A program made the position numbers and the translations under genes. Of a stretch of 64,000 nt of DNA, positions 1 through 11,040 are shown piece after piece. Location: the NCBI RefSeq assembly GCF_004193775.1, contig NC_041004.1, positions 30,652,411-30,716,410 of the forward strand, in the 5' to 3' direction. This DNA comes from Glycine soja (taxonomy: Eukaryota; Streptophyta; Magnoliopsida; Fabales; Fabaceae). The number at the start of each line of letters is the position of its first letter. Position 1 is the stretch's first letter. Below the pieces are notes generated by a model. The model did no database searches, was not told the DNA's origin, and saw only the letters and a program-made list of their open reading frames with translations.

Positions 1-3
1 ATA

Positions 4-7
<4 letters not shown>

Positions 8-38
<31 letters not shown>
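8..38. repeat. (TA)n microsatellite
   Basis: Uninterrupted alternating TA dinucleotide run at the left edge of the window, within AT-rich sequence. Confidence 0.9.
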
Positions 39-42
<4 letters not shown>

Positions 43-849
43 ATGATCCAAATATAAATAATAAAATGTAATCAATGAAATATTAGTTATCTTGTGAATG
101 TAAATTTTAAAATTAATTACGAGTCATGAACACAAAACACAAATATCTATCAACATAGTACAATGCTCGCTGTGTTAAGATTTTAGATAAGTAATTAAAA
201 ATACTTATTATATTTGATTATCATATAATTTATTCAAACTTCATGAGTGTCCTCTATGTTAATTAATTATTACTAACCTTTAAATTTTTGCTGTAAAATA
301 ACTTTAAATTATTTATTATCTTTTAAATTATTTATTGAAGTTTTAAAACACATATATTAATTTTTTAGTGACCTTAAAATATTATTAAAATAAAATATTA
401 TATTTTGATTGTTAATAGAATGTCACTAGACCACTAACAACTTCTTGGAAATTAACTTTCATCATGTGCGAATAGCATACCACTAAAATATTATTAGAAT
501 AAAATCTTAACCACTTGACTTTCTTCTTTTTTCCCTTAAGTCTAGTACCCTACTAACCACCTTCTAGATGTGGATTTGTGGTAGTTAAAATGCTACCTAC
601 CTTTTAATATTAGTTTATTAAATCAATTTTTTCATCTATTATAATATCAAACTAGACATATAAATTAAAATTTTAAATTTGATTGTATTCATAGAATTTG
701 TTATTTAAAATAAATTTCAAGAAATGAAAGTGTAACCTTCACAATAGCAATTATTATATCAAGGAACAAACATAATATATTATTAAACAAATACTAAAAG
801 TAATTATTAATAATTAAAGTTTGGTGCACAAAAAATAATATATACAATA
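39..849. other. AT-rich stretch without a recognisable gene
   Basis: No convincing coding sequence on either strand. It lies just downstream of the CACTA transposase C-terminus and may hold that element's 3' end. I looked for a terminal CACTA inverted repeat and could not place one with confidence. Confidence 0.5.
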
Positions 850-1473
850 CTAATAAACATCATCACTATTATTAGCTTCATCAATATAATCATTTTCTTC
901 ATTTTTTGCTAAATCGATAATTTCGTCATCACTTTCTTCTTCGCGGTCAACAACTTCTGAAAGTACCATCGATTTTCCATCAAATATGGGTCGGGCTAAA
1001 TCATTCATATCCAAAGACAATCCTCGATCATTATCTAGGACATTAGATGTAAAGGGGATCGAGTCAATATCATCATTTTCTTGACAAGCCTCATGTGTAA
1101 CTTTCTCAGGCACATCATACAAGTCTCGAGGCTTTATTCTCACAACAACTAACCAATTAAGATCTTTGATATCTATAACATAATATACCTGTTGAGCTTG
1201 ACTGGCCAAGACATATGGCTCATTAGTCCTCAGTTTACAGTTACTATTAAGAAGAAAGAATCCATATTTGTCAATCCAATATCCTTTCTTGGAGGACACA
1301 TCCCACCAATCACATTTAAACAAAATAACATTGTTTCCACCAAAGTAACTCAATTTAATAATATTTGTTAAGATACCAAAGTAATTTAAATTCATTGCAT
1401 TTTCGTCACCTTTAACTAAAACTCCACTATTTTGTGATTTCGAATACATATCACGATCCTTTATATTAAACCT
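850..1473 (-). pseudogene. CACTA transposase C-terminus (DUF4216)
   Basis: About 207 codons read leftward without a stop. The pattern YFGGNNVILFKCDWWDV, then a GYWIDKYGFF segment, LRTNEPYVLASQAQQVYYV and a VVRIKPRDLYD segment is typical of DUF4216, the conserved C-terminal module of plant CACTA transposases. A long acidic tail (repeated D/E, N) follows. The open frame seems to start inside the neighbouring LTR (1474-1500) from a TTG codon, so it has no start of its own. It is a gene fragment cut by the gypsy element at 1474. A second, diverged copy of bases 1213-1441 lies on the other side of that element. Confidence 0.85.
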
Positions 1474-2082
1474 TGATGGAACCCTGATTTGCAGATCCAA
1501 TTTTTAGCATTAGCAAACTGGGGAACCAATTTAGGGCTCTATGAAATTGGAAAAAATAAAAGGATAAAGCAGAATTAGAGAAGAAGATGGAGAGAACAAT
1601 GTCACAATCTTGGAAGATTGATAAGTTGAGGATGATTTGCCACAAAGAATAGAATTTTTTAATAAGAACCTAAGGTTTCACACAAGAACCAAGAAAGGTA
1701 CTCTCTTAACTGTGCTTAATATGAAAATTTCATAAAAATTGTCAACAAAGTGTTTAAGGAGTCTACTTATAACTCCTACTAATAATCCTAAATTAGGCCC
1801 AAGGTCCAATAACTAATTTAATAATTAAAAGACTTTAAAATAACAATAAGAAAGATAGCAGCCCGTTACAAGTCCAAAAATATAATTAAAAACGAAAATA
1901 AATCATATTCTAAAAGTTGGATAAAATAAATGAACTTTAGTTCTTCTTCTCTTTCCTCCGTGAGAGAATTCAGTCTCTTGTCAAGCTCTTCTTGAAATCT
2001 CTTACTCCTTGCTTAAGTGATTGGTCCATCCATATTGAGCTCACCTAAGCCAAACTCTTTCTCCTTGGATAGTCCTCTATCA
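1474..2082 (-). repeat. 3' LTR of the gypsy element
   Basis: It matches 5617-6225 over its whole length of 609 bp, with scattered substitutions (for example gatttgcag versus gatttgcgg), which suggests the insertion is not recent. It is the downstream LTR because the element reads leftward. Confidence 0.9.
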
Positions 2083-2095
2083 TACCCTCCTTCTT
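2083..2095 (-). other. Polypurine tract of the gypsy element
   Basis: On the minus strand AAGAAGGAGGGTA lies directly before the 3' LTR start (TGATAG). This is the position and base composition expected of the plus-strand primer. Confidence 0.75.
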
Positions 2096-2516
2096 GGGAA
2101 GAATTCGCCCTCGAATTGATGTCAAAGGTACCTACATCACGAAGAGTCAAGTCAATAACATTAAAAGTGTTTCTCACACCATAGTCAAGTGGTAAAGCAA
2201 TTTTATATGCGTTATAGTTGATGCGCTTTAAAACTTGAAAAGGACTATCTCCCTTTTCTTGAAGTTTAGATTTCCTTTTGAAAGTAAACCTATTCTTTCT
2301 CAAGTGAATCCAAACCCAATCACCCCATTTGATAACCATTTTCTTTCTCCCACTTTTGGAATATCTAGCATATTGTTCAATCTTCTTCTCAATTTGTGCT
2401 TTCCCCTTCTCATGCAAAGTCTTAACAAAATTGGCTTTAGAAAGTCCATCTCTATTCACCATAGCAGAAATGTTAGGCAAAGGTAACAAATTAAGAGGGG
2501 ACAAAGGACTAGGCAT
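2083..2516 (-). pseudogene. gypsy integrase C-terminal fragment
   Basis: This minus-strand frame has the pattern of the region after the integrase core in plant Ty3/gypsy elements: KANFVKTLHEKGKAQIEKK, then WGDWVWIHLRKNRF, KRKSKLQEKGDSPFQVLKRI and NAYKIALPLDY. The integrase core with its DDE residues is absent. The frame joins the RT fragment at about 2509-2516 through a deletion, and its 3' end runs into the LTR (stop at 2013). It is a broken remnant with no expected product. Confidence 0.8.
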
Positions 2517-2994
2517 AGGGCAGGCATTCCTCCCAAACTTTCAAATTCCTACCTACCACATACCTTAGAAGTTGAGATAAAGTTTGATTTACCAGGATAA
2601 CGGGCATAGCACATGGGCTCAAGATTTCTCTCACCCATCCTTTTTCCATTAAGCTCTCCACTTGCCTTTGGATCTCTTTTGTCTCTTCCAGATTGCTTCT
2701 ATATGCCGGCTTATTTGGTAAGGAAGCTCCTGGAATGAGATAAATTTGGTGCTCTATCCCTCTCAAAGAAGGTAACCCGTGAGGGTTGTCTTTAGGGAAG
2801 ACATCCCCAAACTCCTTCAATAATTCTTCCACACCTATAGGCAAAGAACTAGCAATAGAAGACAAACAGTAATCATGAGGCATTAGTAAATACATAGGTT
2901 GCCTAGCTAACATCACTTTCTTCTCTTTTTCTCTCATGAACAAGCTTTGTATTTCTCTCTCTTGATTTTCATCTCTTTTTTTTTTCAGTTTCAC
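2509..2994 (-). pseudogene. gypsy reverse transcriptase N-terminal fragment
   Basis: Minus-strand frame containing LLKEFGDVFPKDNPHGLPS, IEHQIYLIPGASLPNKPAYR, EIQRQVESLMEKGWVREILS and PCAMPVILV, the entry region of Ty3/gypsy RT. The fingers/palm region with the YxDD box is missing: after PVILV the sequence jumps to unrelated residues and stops. The upstream part is charged linker continuing from the protease frame. The deletion removes the rest of RT, RNase H and most of integrase. Confidence 0.85.
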
Positions 2995-3903
2995 TCATTT
3001 TTTTATCTTCACTATTTTCTTTCTTTTCTCTCCTTTCATGTTTCTCTCTCTTTTCATCAATTTTGTTTTTCTCTCTTGTTCTCTTTTCACTCTCATTTTT
3101 ATTTGATCCTCACAAACCTCACTTTGAGACAAAGGTTTAAGGGTAACCTTTTCCCCTTTATGTACAAATGAAAATTTGTTTGTGACACCATTGTGGACAA
3201 CATCCTTATCATGTTGCCAAGGCCTTCCAAGTAAGAGATGGCTAGCCTCCATGGGGATTACATCAAACAGTATCCCATCAACATATTTTCCGATGGAGAA
3301 GCATATCAAAACTTTTCTATTTACAACTAGCTCCCCATTCTCACTCAACCATTGTAGTTTGTAAGGCCTAGGGTGAGGGGAAGTTTTCAAAGCAAGCTTT
3401 TCAATCAATCTTTGGCTAGCTACATTAGTGCAACTACCCCCATCAATAATCAAAGAGCATATTTTCCCTATGACCATGCACCTAGTATAAAAAATGTTCT
3501 TCCTTTGAGTTTCATCTCTATCCTTACACACACTTCCCATTAACCTCCTAACCATCAAAAGATCACCTTCCAGGGGTTGTACATCACATTCACTTTCACT
3601 CCCACTAGAAGAACTAGAAGAAGATACACTAGTGATATCCCTATTACCCAACACAACCATAGTCCTTTTGTTAGGACATTGGGAGGCAATATGACCCTTT
3701 CCCAAACACTTAAAACATTTAATAGAACTCGTCTCTGAAGAAGTGGGAGTAAGGTTAGAATTATTTTTACCAAGGGCACCACCTTTTTCATGAGATTTGA
3801 ATGAAGATCCTTCCTCATTCTTGAATGTCTCCTTATCTTTCCAAGTTGAAGAGCCATAGGGGAACTTCTTGTATGTTTGTTTCCTCTTTAATTGTTGCTC
3901 CAC
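2995..3903 (-). pseudogene. gypsy gag C-terminus and aspartic protease
   Basis: A 302-codon open minus-strand frame. It has a CCHC zinc knuckle near residue 63 (CFKCLGKGHIASQC), a serine-rich linker, then a retropepsin-like domain with LIIDGGSCTNVAS (DGG in place of the usual DTG/DSG) and LLLGRPW. A very basic lysine/arginine tail follows. It would process the polyprotein in an intact element. It overlaps the gag frame by 16 bases in a different frame, which looks like a frameshift in an originally single reading frame. DGG instead of DTG may be family-typical or a mutation. Confidence 0.85.
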
Positions 3904-4595
3904 CTAGATAGCTTGATGAATGAAATCTCCAAAGAGGCATAGTGGTGCAACTCTACAATGTCTTGGATCTCCCTATTGAGACCATGCAAAAACCTTGCCA
4001 TGGTGGCCTCTTGAGACACCTCAATTTGAGCCCTAATCAAGGAAATCTCCATCCCTTTGTAATAGTCATCCACACTTCTATTTTCTTGAATTAGTCTTTG
4101 GAGCTTGTTGTGAAGGTCTCTCCCATAATAGGAAGGCACAAATCTCTCTCTCAAAAAACTTTTCATGTCTTGCCAAGTATTAATCAAAGGCTTTCTCATC
4201 CTCTCAACATACTTTCTCACTTGATTCCACCACACTAAGGCATATCCCTCAAACTCCAGGGAGGCCAATTTGATCTTTTTCTCTTCATTGTAGTTGTAGC
4301 AAGCAAAGACTTGCTCAACCTTCATCTCCCAATTAAGATACACTTTTGAATCATAAGCCCCTTTAAAAGTAGGGATCTTCACCTTCACTCCCTCAATCTC
4401 TTCCTCTCTTTGTCTACCTCCATATCTTCTATGATTTCTTTTCTCTCTATACCTTTCATTCCTCCATCCTCCGTCATCCTCTTCATACCCTTCATCTTCT
4501 CCATGAGAAGAATTAGATGATCTTACCACTCTTTTGCCCTCTATATTTTCAATCCTCACACTTAATGCTTCACTACTCTTGTGTATTCTTCCCAA
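3888..4595 (-). pseudogene. gypsy gag (retrotrans_gag domain)
   Basis: Minus-strand frame with the plant gypsy capsid pattern: VKIPTFKGAYDSKVYLNWEM, VEQVFACYNYNEEKKIKLAS, ALVWWNQV, TWQDMKSFLRERFVPSYYG, LHNKLQRLIQENRSVDDYY and ARFLHGLNREIQDIVEL. An RE-rich N-terminal tract precedes it. A stop lies at 4599-4601 and the frame starts at TTG, so the native start is missing or upstream of the stop. The frame shifts at the 3' end where the zinc-knuckle frame takes over. Gag would form the particle. Confidence 0.85.
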
Positions 4596-4599
4596 ACTC

Positions 4600-5598
4600 T
4601 ACTTATTCTCCTTTCTCATTCTCTTCATCCTTTCTTTATCTTCATAACTCATTCTTCTTATTTGATCACCAAGTTTAATCACCTCCTCCATGAGCCTTGC
4701 GGTTTTTTGGAGATGGTGGAGTAACATCTCCACTTATAGAAGTCATACCTACAAGAAAAGTTAGTGCACAAGTAAAAAACATAGAATAGGATATCACCAC
4801 TCAACTTAGTGTTGCACTCAAGTTCGCTCGTGTATCACTCTTTCAAGGCTTTTTTTCTTTTATAATATGCATTATTGCCTTTTACTGCTCTCACTTCTTT
4901 TCAGTTCATATGCAAAACCTTCAAGCTCAAAATCAAGAAGTATTCAATGTAAAATATGCCACAACTCAAAACTCAACTCAAGAAGCCAAGAAAAGAAATA
5001 CTCTAAGAGAAAACTAAGGAATTTTAAAGACAAACAAAAATAATGAAAGGAATACTCAAAAGAAATGTCAAGGAAGACAAACTAAAAAACTCCAGAATGA
5101 AGAAAAGGATTGTCCAAAAATTGAACTATACTAGATGTAAATAACCAACAAGACACAATTTTTTTTTTTGAAATCGAAGTATGTAAAAACAAGAAAGACT
5201 ATGAATGCAATTTTTTTTTGCTTCCTTTTTTTATCTCTACACTTTTTTTTTTTGGGACACAATTCAAATTTGAATGCAAATATGTGATTGGGAAAATTCA
5301 AATCTAGACTATAACAGAATTTTGTCTCCAAATCTGAAAACTAGATTTCTTCCTTTTTTTTAACTTCTTTCTTTCCTTTTTTTGCATGAATTTTAATGCT
5401 ATATTTATTTTTTTTAAAAAAGATAAGAAGATATTTATACTAGATATAGTTCAAAAAAGAAAGATAAACTCAAAGAAATAAAACAAAGGAAGATGAAATA
5501 ATAATATATAGTTAAACAAAAAAGTGAGAGAACAAACAAAGGAGGAAACACACATGAAACACAAAACACAAAGGATAGATAACACCTGACTCAAGAAC
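4600..5598 (-). other. gypsy 5' leader, no gene seen
   Basis: Sequence between the PBS and gag, with A-rich and T-rich runs and stops in all frames. It corresponds to the untranslated leader of the gypsy RNA plus decayed N-terminal gag. I see no structure of note. Confidence 0.5.
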
Positions 5599-5602
5599 CA
5601 AA

Positions 5603-5614
5603 GCTTTGGTACCA
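5603..5614 (-). other. Primer binding site of the gypsy element
   Basis: Minus strand TGGTACCAAAGC starts two bases inside the 5' LTR. It resembles the initiator-methionine tRNA complement TGGTATCAGAGC with two changes. Confidence 0.7.
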
Positions 5615-5616
5615 AT

Positions 5617-6225
5617 TGATGAAACCCTGATTTGCGGATCCAATTTTTAGCATCAGCAAACTGGGGAACCAATTTGGGGCTCTATGAAATTGGGGAAAAT
5701 AAAAGGATAAAGCAGAATTAGAGAAGAAGATGGAGAGAACAAAGCTACAATCTTGGGAGATTGATAAGTTGAGGATGACTCCCCACAAAAAATAGAATTC
5801 TTTGATAAGAACGTAAGGTTTCATACAAAAACCAAGAGAGATACTCTCTTAACTGTGTCTAATCTAAAAATTTCATAAATACTGTCAACAAAGTATGTAA
5901 GGAGTCTACCTATAACTCCTACTAATAATCCTAAATTAGGTCCAAGGCCCAATAACTAATTTAATAATTGGAAGACTTAAAAATAACAATAAGAAAGACA
6001 GAAATCCGTTATAAGTCCAAAAATATAATTAAAAACGAAAATAAATTGTATTCTAAAAATTGGCTAAAATAAATTAACTTCACTTCTTCTTCTCTCTCCT
6101 CCATGAGAGAATTTAGTCTCTTGTCAAGCTCTTCTTGAAATCTCTTGCTCCTTGCTCAAGTGATTGGTCCATCCATATTGAGCTCACCTAAGTCAAACTC
6201 TTCCTTCTTGGATAGTCCTCTATCA
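5617..6225 (-). repeat. 5' LTR of the gypsy element
   Basis: Direct repeat of 1474-2082 and of the same 609-bp length. It is upstream for the leftward-reading element. Confidence 0.9.
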
Positions 6226-6473
6226 TATATGGCTCATTAGTCCTTAGTTTACGATTACTATTAAGAAGAAAGAATCCATATTTCTCAATCCAATATCCTT
6301 TCTTGGAGGACACATCCCAACAATCACATTTAAACAAACAAAACAACATTGTTTCCACTAGAGTAACTCAATTTAGAGTAACTCAATTCAATAATATTTG
6401 TTAAGACACCAAAATAATCTAAATTACTTGCATTTTCATCACCTTTAACTAAAACTCCTCTATTTTGTGATTT
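6226..6473 (-). pseudogene. Second, diverged DUF4216 fragment of the CACTA transposase
   Basis: Bases after the LTR repeat the DUF4216 coding segment of 1213-1441 (for example atatggctcattagtcc and ggaggacacatccca), with substitutions and two small duplications (an extra caaa and a repeated agagtaactcaattta). It breaks off at tgtgattt. It overlaps in content with the copy left of the gypsy element instead of continuing it. Confidence 0.8.
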
Positions 6474-6479
6474 ATATTA

Positions 6480-6665
6480 GCCTACTTTCCTTAATTAGCT
6501 TGTTTTTCTTAATTAGTCTTGTTTTCCTTAATTATTCTCCTTTCCTTAATTAGTCATGCTTTCCTTGATTAGTTTCCTTTCCTTGATTAGCCTCCCTTCC
6601 TTAATTAGTTTTATTTCCTTAATTAGCCTCATTTCCTTAATTAGTCTTGTTTTCCTTAATTTTCC
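6480..6665. repeat. Degenerate tandem repeat of about 20 bp (tttccttaattag...)
   Basis: About nine imperfect copies of a unit containing TTTCCTTAATTAG followed by 6-8 variable bases (ccta, tcttg, tcatgc, cctccc). It sits between the DUF4216 and DUF4218 remnants and interrupts the transposase gene. Confidence 0.85.
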
Positions 6666-6864
6666 TTGCTTTCTTGAGCTTTATTTTACTCACCAAGTAT
6701 CATAAATTCATCACTTTTAATATTCTCTGCACAAAAACTTAAATGATGTTAATTTAACAATTATTTGCTCAAAAAGGAAGAATCAAGAGAGAAAAATTAC
6801 AAATTTCTATATAATTTAACTCCAAAATATACTCATAATTAACAACTATCAGGAAAATGAACCA

Positions 6865-7086
6865 TTATCTTAGAAAAGGAGGAAATATTTTCTCTAACTT
6901 GCATAAGGTTAGAACTATTGTTCTTTGTAGCAAGTCCAATTTCTTCAAACTCAATGTCTTAGAGCATAACTCTCTAAAAAAGAAACTAAATTCAATCAAT
7001 GTCTCACAAACTTCCTTTCGCAGAACACCACGTCTTGCTAGTGAGAGATAACGATGTAAAAACATATGGGAATCATGACATTTCAT
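6865..7086 (-). pseudogene. CACTA transposase DUF4218 fragment
   Basis: Minus-strand 73-codon frame: MKCHDSHMFLHRYLSLARRG, then VLRKEVCETLIEFSFFFREL, CSKTLSLKKLDLLQRTIVLT and LCKLEKIFPPFLR. It matches the start of DUF4218 (K-S/C-HDCH, L..A.RG, F F..ICSK, L..I..TLC.LE..FPP). DUF4218 follows tnp2 in plant CACTA transposases. The rest of the domain is lost to the tandem repeat and later rearrangement on its left. Confidence 0.85.
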
Positions 7087-7119
7087 CCCAGATATTTTTC
7101 CATCTTGGACATCTATGAA

Positions 7120-7560
7120 TCAAGAGATATTGGATGATTGGCAAAAGGCGTGTTTTTCCTGAGATGACATAGTGTAACATGCATGTTGAAATGTATATTT
7201 ACCTTCTTCAACCATGGTAGCATGAAGCTCAGGTCGAATACCCATACACTCTAGATCAAAACAAGACTTTAGACAGTCTTTTGTCTTCCCTTGAAGATTC
7301 ATTAGTGTTCCAATTATGTTGTCACAAACATCCTTTAACTTAACTAAAAATTGGCAAAAGGCGTGTTTTTCTTGAGATGACATAGTGTAACATGCATGTT
7401 GAAATGTATATTTACCTTCTTCAACCATGGTAGCATGAAGCTCAAGTCGAATACCCATACACTCTAGATCAAAACAAGACTTTAGACAGTCTTTTGTCTT
7501 CCCTTCAAGATTCATTAGTGTTCCTATTATGTTGTCACAAATATTTTTTTCAATATGCAT
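7120..7560 (-). pseudogene. CACTA tnp2 C-terminal segment with internal duplication
   Basis: The minus-strand frame begins MHIEKNICDNIIGTLMN, the hallmark that follows the tnp2 domain in plant CACTA proteins. It continues with GKTKDCLKSCFDLECMGIR, ELHATMVEEGKYTFQHACYT and MSSQEKHAFCQ. The same block of about 70 residues is then repeated almost identically in the same frame (about 7335-7540 versus 7120-7325). The duplication is in frame and young, with few differences. It would be odd in a working transposase, so I take it as decay by tandem duplication. Confidence 0.85.
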
Positions 7561-7628
7561 GACATGTAAATTATGTCAAAACTTCATCTAACATTTTAAA
7601 AAAGTAATATTAGAATTTGATATAAAAT

Positions 7629-7681
<53 letters not shown>
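7629..7681. repeat. (TA)n microsatellite
   Basis: A near-perfect TA run with one C interruption near 7638. Confidence 0.9.
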
Positions 7682-7684
<3 letters not shown>

Positions 7685-8843
7685 TATATGTTCAATGATA
7701 TTCGATCTTTAAAGATTTTAAATTAAAATTTAACTAAACTTATGTATAACTATGATCCATTTTCACCTAATAAAATACTAACTAAATTAATTATTAAAAA
7801 TTTCATTTTTTAAAATAATTAATATTACAATAATTTTTCATTATATTTTATCTATAATAATGTATAAAGGGGATAACATTTTGTGTAATCACTTTTTGGT
7901 GTCCACATTTCTATACTTATGCTATCTTTTATAACTACCCACTATTAATTCTTTTTTCATATCTTTAAAAAAATTTAACTTCTTATTTTTTCTTTCTTTT
8001 TATTTCATTATTATTATTTAAAAAATTTAGAGAGACACAAACTCTTGACTAGTATCTTTTAATTTGATTTATATGTTATTCTTCAATCAATATTTAAAAA
8101 ATTGAATTTTGAATGAATTTGAATTAATATAACTAAAATTGACCAACTAAGTATGTTTAAATTTTATTACGCTAACAATATATTATGGTTACAGAGTTGG
8201 TATAATAAGTAAGTTTAAAATTTTATTGCTCTAAAAAGATTTAAATTTATTTATTATATAATTAATTACAATTCTAATTATAAGAAAATTTTTGAAAAGT
8301 TAAAATTTTGGTTAGAGTTATCTTTATCATATAATAAATTATAATGCTAACTATTATAATTTTTTTAAAAAGTTCAAATTTTGGTTAGATTTAATTATAT
8401 AATTAATTATAATTATAAATATTATAAAATTAAAAAAATGGTTTTGAAATGAGCCAAATAATATTGTGCGATTTATACAGGTAATCTCGTTTAATGGAAT
8501 AAGATTATGTTCTTATTGTTATTATTTGTTGTATTATAAAATTTAAGAATTGAATTTGATAAGCAATTCACAAGTTAAAATATAGTTACATTAATTTTGT
8601 AATTTTTTTAAATAGGTAAATATAATAGATAACTAAACCTATAAATTAATATAACTAATTTGACGTTGTTAATTTAAAGGCGAATTTAAATTTTATTTAA
8701 ATTAACGTTAAAATAATTTTATTTGAATGAGTGTCAACTAATAAATTAATATACACCGTAAATAGCTTTCAATTGAAATTTAGGATACGCAAATAAAAAT
8801 ACTATTCTAGTCAAAATGTTGATATTGTTTAATTATTTCATCC
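7682..8843. other. AT-rich stretch splitting the CACTA gene
   Basis: Very AT-rich, with stops in all frames. It separates the tnp2 core from the HIEKN segment, so it is either an intron of the transposase gene or an insertion. Two similar stretches containing aaaattttggttaga occur near 8300 and 8370. No gene seen. Confidence 0.5.
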
Positions 8844-9918
8844 TTGAACAATGGTTTAGGGGCAGATTGTTTTCTTTATTGCCATCAAATGCTTTTACAT
8901 TATTTCTCCAAGAATGATCATGTGGCAAAAATCGATGACTTCCCATATAAGAAAATTTTTCTCTATTTAGTAACCATAAAGACCATGTATCCATGTTACA
9001 ACAAGGACAAGCATATCACCCTTTAGTGCTTCATCATGATAGATTTCCATATGCCGGATAATCATTAATAGTCCAAAAAATTGATGCATATAACCTAAAC
9101 GTTTCTTCGGTTGATGTATCATATGACACTCCATCTTTCTCCCATAATTCCTTCAGCTTTTGAAGTAAAGGTTGTAAATACACATCAATATCATTTTCAG
9201 GAGCCGTAGGACCTGGAATAAGTAGTGACATAATGAAAAAAGTATCTTTCATGCACATCCAAGGTGGTAAGTTAAAAGGAACTAAAACTACTGGCCAAAT
9301 ATTGTTTGAAGGGCTTATAATTCCAAATGGATTAAAACCATCACTAGTCAATCCAAGTCTTACATTACGTGGATCTACCGCAAAAGATGGATATTTTGAG
9401 TCAAGAGTTTTCCAAGTAATCGAATCAGCTAGATGTCTCAATTGTCCATCTTCATATTTTCTATCTTTGTGCCACCTCATCTTTGTATCAATTTGTGAAG
9501 TCATGTATAACCTTTGTAACCTTGGTGCTAAAGGAAAATACCGTAAAACCTTGTGGGGCAATTTTTTATTCGGATCTTCATAACGAGAAGTAGTACAAGT
9601 TAGACAAGATGTAGATTCCAAATAATCACCTCGGGAAAGGATGCAATCATTCAAGCAAGCATCTATTTTAACATAATCTAGCCCAAGTTTATGAATAAAT
9701 TTTTGAGCCTCATAGTAAGACACATGAATTCCCTGTGGAAATTCTTTTGCCAACAAAGAAAGCAAGACGTCAATTGCTTTCCCACTTAAGCCAAAGAGAC
9801 ATTTGATATTTAATAGTTGAACAATAAATGATAGCTTAGAGAAGTTCTCACAACCGGGATATAGTTCTTGTTCGACAATAAAAAATAGTTTAAAAAACTT
9901 ATCTTCTTCTTTGTTCAC
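8844..9918 (-). pseudogene. CACTA transposase tnp2 core
   Basis: A 294-codon minus-strand frame (9918-9034) carries the tnp2 signature. It includes YYEAQKFIHKLGLDYVKIDA, CLNDCILSRGDYLESTSCL, CTTSRYEDPNKKLPHKVLRY, FPLAPRLQRLYMT, MRWHKDR, LRHLADSITWK, VRLGLTSDGFNPFG, WPVVLVPFNLPPWMCMKDTF and DYPAYGNLS. The following piece (about 9033-8844, another frame) continues the domain with a CPCC motif and YMGSHRFLPHDHSWR. The catalytic chemistry is DNA cut-and-paste at CACTA ends. Compared with intact proteins it is frameshifted near 9034 and lost beyond 8844. The opposite-strand ORFs here are shadows. Confidence 0.9.
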
Positions 9919-10362
9919 ACTATTAGTGTTCGTGCTAGTTGTATAAGTTATTTCCTCGGCTCCTGTTTTTAATATTCATAGCACTTCCAAGAACATGTAA
10001 CATATCATGAACCCCATCATTGTAATTATTCTGATCATCATCATCAAATTCATTAAGCTCACTAATCACTTCTCCATGATGCTCCCATATAACATAGTTC
10101 CTTTTTATCCCATTTATGATCAAGTGTTGGTACATAACTTTGCTCCCATATAACATAGTTCCTTTTTATCTCATTTATGATCAAGTGTTCATACATAACT
10201 TTCCAACCACAAAAAAATCATTTCTGCATTTTCTACAAGGACAATGAAGTAACTTTCCTTTTTCAAAACTAATGAATGCAAATCAAGAAATTCTTGAACT
10301 CTTTTATCATACAAAGGAGTCATCCTATCAGTTAGTTGCATCCATTTTTTATTTAACTCCAT
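9919..10362 (-). pseudogene. CACTA transposase-associated N-terminus
   Basis: ATG at 10362-10360 (minus) opens an N-terminal segment with WMQLTDR, RVQEFLD and later YVIWEHHGE, matching the plant transposase-associated domain ahead of tnp2. A short local duplication (10086-10135 versus 10141-10190) and stops break it. An inverted twin of this segment exists at 16957-17401. Confidence 0.8.
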
Positions 10363-11040
10363 ATCTATTCAACAAAAAGTAGTAAAGGATGAAAAAGATG
10401 AAGAGAAATAAATTCAATTTCAGTGTTAAATCTTGTGCTTTTTGATGTAGTTAACATAAATAAACCCATCGGTAAAGATTCACCACAGAAATTGGAATTT
10501 TATTTTTGTTATCTTGGTTAGTTTTTATCTTTCCTAATTTTTTTCAATATGTTTTTATCTATATCTCTTTTGCTTTATTAATAACTATTATTTTATCATT
10601 TTTATAGATTTGTTGTCATTTTATGTTAACTATTATTACTCATTATTTAATTGGTTAAAAATAAATATGTATTTTAAAAAAAATATTTATGACAAAATTG
10701 CGTTATAAGAAAAAATTTTAATCCAAAAATAAAATAAAAATTAAATTTTAAGTAAATATTTTGTTTTTTTCTACTTGTTAAAAGATTTTTTTAATACATA
10801 ATATTTATTTAGTATAATTACATTATAATATTTTAACGATAACTATAAACTCTATACATTAAATTAGACTCATGTAATGCATGTGATAAAATAATAGTCT
10901 AAGAAAATATATATTTAATAAATTAATTATGATGATAAAGTTATCTTGATTAAGAAAATAACATTATCAACAAATTGTTAAAAGATAATTTATCACATTA
11001 ACTTTAATGATATGGATTTATCTTTTCTTTTAAACTGACT

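Larger units (their letters stand above)
1474..6225 (-). mobile_element. Truncated Ty3/gypsy LTR retrotransposon
   Basis: Two 609-bp direct repeats (1474-2082 and 5617-6225) bound a minus-strand gag-pro-pol remnant. On the minus strand each LTR starts TGATAGAGG and ends TTTCATCA (left copy TTCCATCA), giving TG...CA ends. A methionine-tRNA-like PBS (5603-5614) and a purine tract (2083-2095) sit at the expected inner edges. Gag, a zinc knuckle, protease, the first part of RT and the integrase C-terminus remain. Most of RT, RNase H and the integrase core are missing. Flanking bases (aacct left, tatat right) do not match, so no target duplication is visible. The element cannot move autonomously. 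Confidence 0.9.
850..10380 (-). mobile_element. Decayed CACTA (En/Spm-like) DNA transposon, interrupted by a gypsy element
   Basis: Reading leftward, the minus strand carries the domain order of a plant CACTA TnpD-type transposase: transposase-associated N-terminus (near 10360-9935), tnp2 core (9918-8844), the HIEKN segment (7560-7120), DUF4218 (7086-6865) and DUF4216 (6473-6226 and 1473-850). Stops, frameshifts, a 1.3-kb AT-rich interval (7561-8843) and an inserted retroelement (1474-6225) break it, so it is not functional. No terminal inverted repeats were located, so the outer limits are those of the coding remnants. The family call rests on known domain order and recognisable motifs; no search was run. 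Confidence 0.8.

Noticed and set aside
5131..5672. Hydrophobic small ORFs in the gypsy leader and LTR
   Set aside because: T-rich runs read as Phe/Leu; no counterpart in the other LTR copy frame and no known small protein there.
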